Source: Ignavibacteria bacterium (GTDB lineage: Bacteria > Bacteroidota > Ignavibacteria > Tepidaquicellales > OLB5). Taken from it: a stretch of DNA of 6,926 nucleotides. Both the position numbers and the translations under genes were made by a program. The notes below the pieces were generated by a model. It saw only the letters and a list, made by a program, of their open reading frames with translations. It had not been told where the DNA came from and did no database searches. The DNA lies in assembly GCA_030835005.1 (NCBI GenBank), contig JAUQWT010000335.1, positions 1 to 6,926 on the forward strand, read 5' to 3'. Shown here in pieces: positions 5,157 to 6,926 of this stretch. Each line of letters opens with the position of its first letter. Within the stretch, counting starts at the first letter, position 1.

Positions 5157-6512
5157 TTACTTCATACTGAAATTTGCGGGAAGTCCCATGTTGCGAAGCA
5201 TGTTTGACATGCCTCTGCCTTTTTTGAACTGCTTTATCATCTTCTGCATGTCATAGAACTGCTTTATGACACGGTTCACATCCTGAATTGTTGTGCCGCT
5301 TCCGCCTGCAATGCGTTTTCTTCTTGAACCGTTTAGCAGGTCCGGATTTTCGCGCTCGCGGAAAGTCATAGAATTAATAACAGCCTCAACCTGTTTGAGC
5401 GGCTTATCATCAATTTCTTTGCCTTTCATCATTCTGTCTGCGCCGGGGATCATTCCCATAAGCTGCGAGAGCGGTCCCATCTTTTTTATCTGCTGAAGCT
5501 GGTCCAGGAAGTCCGCAAAATCAAACTTATTGCCTTTTAGCTTCTCTTCAAGCTTTGCGATCTTCTTCTCATCAAGCTCATCGGGAAGCATGGTTGTTGC
5601 TTTTTCAACAAGTGACTGAATATCACCTTTGCCAAGTATCCTAGAAGCCATTCTATCGGGATAGAACGGCTCGATAGCTTCAAGTTTTTCGCCGATACCA
5701 ACAAACTTAACGGGCTTATCAACAACTGCCCTGATAGAAAGCGCAGCGCCGCCGCGGGAATCACCATCTAATTTTGTGAGAACAACACCGTCGTAATCCA
5801 GGCGGTTATGGAATTCTTTTGCCGTGTTAACAGCATCCTGCCCGGTCATTGCGTCAACAACAAACAATATTTCGGCAGGCTCTAATTTACTTTTTAACTG
5901 CTCAACCTCGCGCATCATCTCTTCATCAATTGCTAAGCGACCGGCTGTATCAACAATAAGCGTATCCTTAAAATTCTTCTTGCAGAAATCAACTGCCGCA
6001 AGCGCGATCTTAACGGGATCTTTTGAATCATCGGAATAAACCGCAACATCAATTTGCTCGCCCAGCATTTTTAGCTGGTCTATAGCTGCCGGACGGTAAA
6101 CGTCGCATGCAGCAAGAGCGGGGGAGCGGCCTTTAGACTTTAAGTACTTTGCAAGCTTTCCGGAAAAAGTTGTTTTACCGGAACCCTGCAGGCCAACTAC
6201 CATTATTACCGAAGGAACGGAGTTTGAAAACTTTATATCAGTTTTCTTTTCGCCCATTAAGAGGACAAGCTCGGCCGTAATTGTATCAATCACAATTTTG
6301 CCCGGGTTGATACTTTTAACTACGTTCTTAGCTAATGCTTTTTGCTTTACATCATCAACAAACTGTTTAACAACCTTGTAATTTACGTCGGCATCAAGCA
6401 ATATCTTGCGCACTTCGCGAAGGAATTCATCAATAGTAGCCTCGGAAACCTTGCCCTTACCCTTAATGAACTTAAATACTTTATCGAACTTACTGCTTAG
6501 ATCCTCGAACAT
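5157..6512 (-). CDS. ffh: Signal recognition particle GTPase Ffh (SRP54)
   Basis: Protein core of the signal recognition particle. It binds 4.5S RNA and signal sequences on ribosomes and docks with FtsY to deliver nascent membrane proteins. The 451 residues fit the family. The N domain occupies about 1-95. The G domain has GLQGSGKT (107-114), DVYRPAAIDQL (137-147), DTAGR (188-192), TKLDGDSRGGAAL (246-258) and GIGEKLEAIEPF (272-283). The M domain starts near 300, with KKMGPLSQLMGMIPG (343-357) and the RNA-binding SRRKRIAGGSG (396-406). All GTPase motifs are intact. GAGGG at 6525-6521, eight bases before the ATG at 6512, supports the start. It is first in the cluster and is separated from rpsP by 134 bp holding a repeat, so rpsP may also have its own promoter. 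No SRP RNA gene is visible nearby. Confidence 0.98.
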   Translation of the reverse strand: MFEDLSSKFDKVFKFIKGKGKVSEATIDEFLREVRKILLDADVNYKVVKQFVDDVKQKALAKNVVKSINPGKIVIDTITAELVLLMGEKKTDIKFSNSVPSVIMVVGLQGSGKTTFSGKLAKYLKSKGRSPALAACDVYRPAAIDQLKMLGEQIDVAVYSDDSKDPVKIALAAVDFCKKNFKDTLIVDTAGRLAIDEEMMREVEQLKSKLEPAEILFVVDAMTGQDAVNTAKEFHNRLDYDGVVLTKLDGDSRGGAALSIRAVVDKPVKFVGIGEKLEAIEPFYPDRMASRILGKGDIQSLVEKATTMLPDELDEKKIAKLEEKLKGNKFDFADFLDQLQQIKKMGPLSQLMGMIPGADRMMKGKEIDDKPLKQVEAVINSMTFRERENPDLLNGSRRKRIAGGSGTTIQDVNRVIKQFYDMQKMIKQFKKGRGMSNMLRNMGLPANFSMK

Positions 6513-6614
6513 TGATATCGCCCTCGGCGAATGTATTGATTATCAAATAAAATAATGCTTTAAGGGAATATGATCCCTGCTTAGATATAGAAAAGCCAAT
6601 ATTAAACGAAATTA

Positions 6615-6662
6615 ACCTGTAAAAATAACGAATTTTTTGATAGTAATCAAGGTTTTACAGGT
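6615..6662. repeat. Nested inverted repeat upstream of ffh
   Basis: ACCTGTAAAA (6615-6624) pairs perfectly with TTTTACAGGT (6653-6662), and inside lies TTGAT (6637-6641) opposite ATCAA (6646-6650) around a four-base loop. The outer right arm also forms CAGGT-G-ACCTG with 6664-6668, so two alternative foldings share one arm. Neither orientation has a T-run directly after the stem, so it is not a standard terminator. Its function is unknown. Confidence 0.6.
6622..6650 (-). promoter_or_regulatory. Weak candidate promoter for ffh
   Basis: On the minus strand TTGATT (6650-6645) and TATTTT (6627-6622) are 17 bases apart, each matching four of six sigma-70 consensus positions. The leader to ffh would be about 100 bases. 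The match is weak in AT-rich DNA and sits inside a palindrome, so this is only a candidate. Confidence 0.22.
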
Positions 6663-6717
6663 GACCTGCTAGAACAGCAAGACGATCATGATTCAAAGGC
6701 AAAAGCTCTAGCCGCTG

Positions 6718-6854
6718 ACCTCACTCCGGCCCCTCTGCTGGTCCCGCAAAGCAGAGGCGCGGGACGACAAAAAAGCGTCGGAGGAAAGGGGTGAAAAGAA
6801 TTAATCTTTGTGTGTTCCCCTCTCCTTTTAGGAGAGGGGGTTAGGGGGTGAGGT
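6718..6854. repeat. GC-rich intergenic repeat island with inverted ends
   Basis: The island is bounded by ACCTCAC (6718-6724) and its complement GTGAGGT (6848-6854). Inside are CCTCTGCT (6732-6739) with AGCAGAGG (6750-6757); GTCCCGC (6741-6747) with GCGGGAC (6759-6765), interleaved with the first pair; and a perfect 10-bp stem, CCCCTCTCCT (6817-6826) with AGGAGAGGGG (6830-6839). It is much richer in GC than its surroundings. The right part resembles the CCTCACCCCC...CCCCTCTCC repeats common between genes in Bacteroidota-group genomes. It may be one composite or two adjacent elements (about 6718-6795 and 6817-6854). No coding capacity is evident. Confidence 0.7.
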
Positions 6855-6926
6855 TTAAAACTAACTCAGTTCAGCATATCAATTGAATATCTCGTTTCTT
6901 GAGTCCAAAATACATTTTAAACGATT

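Larger units (their letters stand above)
6513..6926. other. 414-bp region upstream of ffh without a convincing gene
   Basis: It holds the ffh leader, a weak promoter candidate, two AT-rich palindromes, a GC-rich repeat island (6718-6854) and about 70 AT-rich bases at the edge with one tiny open frame (6871-6915, minus strand). No tRNA, SRP RNA core or tmRNA signature was recognised. A plus-strand frame from 6606 to 6794 is open but has no usual start codon and runs through the repeats. Confidence 0.6.

Noticed and set aside
5537..5767. Minus-strand 76-codon frame within ffh
   Set aside because: It lies wholly inside the intact ffh coding sequence in another frame, with no recognisable protein features.
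6660..6720. Possible SRP RNA or tmRNA gene beside ffh
   Set aside because: The SRP RNA core (GGAAGCAG-type loop) is absent, and the ALAA-like codons near 6703-6717 are not followed in frame by a stop, nor flanked by tRNA-like ends.
6606..6794. Plus-strand open frame of about 62 codons reading into the repeat island
   Set aside because: It has no ATG, GTG or TTG start, its first part is a palindrome and its last part is the GC-rich repeat; no family was recognised.

Overview
The window is a compact, AT-rich stretch of bacterial chromosome in which every confident gene lies on the minus strand, so transcription runs from right to left. The gene set and protein features suggest the Bacteroidota/Chlorobiota/Ignavibacteriota group, and an Ignavibacteria-like organism is my best guess. 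The reasons are the Ala/Pro/Lys/Glu-rich tail on ribosomal protein S16, the tailed L19, a TrmD with GHYKGID where proteobacteria have YEGIDER, A-rich leaders with weak Shine-Dalgarno sequences, and dispersed REP-like intergenic repeats typical of that group. The taxon is an inference, because there is no rRNA in the window.

Layout, in the direction of transcription. Positions 6926-6513 hold no convincing gene. They contain a GC-rich repeat island (about 6718-6854) and overlapping AT-rich palindromes. Next is the conserved protein-targeting and translation cluster: ffh (SRP GTPase), a 134-bp gap carrying a degenerate REP-like inverted pair, rpsP (S16), a small KH-domain RNA-binding gene (khpA), a small membrane-anchored CcmE-like gene, trmD (tRNA m1G37 methyltransferase) and rplS (L19). 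rimM, which usually sits between the KH gene and trmD, is absent. The CcmE-like gene takes its place and lacks the C-terminal haem-binding residue of true CcmE. A clear intrinsic terminator follows rplS.

A second run of tightly packed genes starts only about ten bases past the terminator T-run. It comprises a deoxynucleoside kinase, a DUF6165-like protein, a membrane-anchored tetrahaem c-type cytochrome of the cytochrome c554 type, murI (glutamate racemase), and the first codons of a further gene that leaves the window at base 1 and may be pyrE. The first three overlap by single bases at their stop/start codons, and murI follows after 15 bp, so they are probably co-transcribed. They mix nucleotide salvage, cell-wall precursor supply and periplasmic electron transfer, with no obvious single pathway.

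Most of the window is ordinary housekeeping DNA. I see no convincing new multi-gene system. The points most worth checking are the CcmE-like gene in the rimM slot, the terminator abutting the kinase gene, the cytochrome embedded in a nucleotide/cell-wall operon, and the structured repeats upstream of ffh and rpsP.
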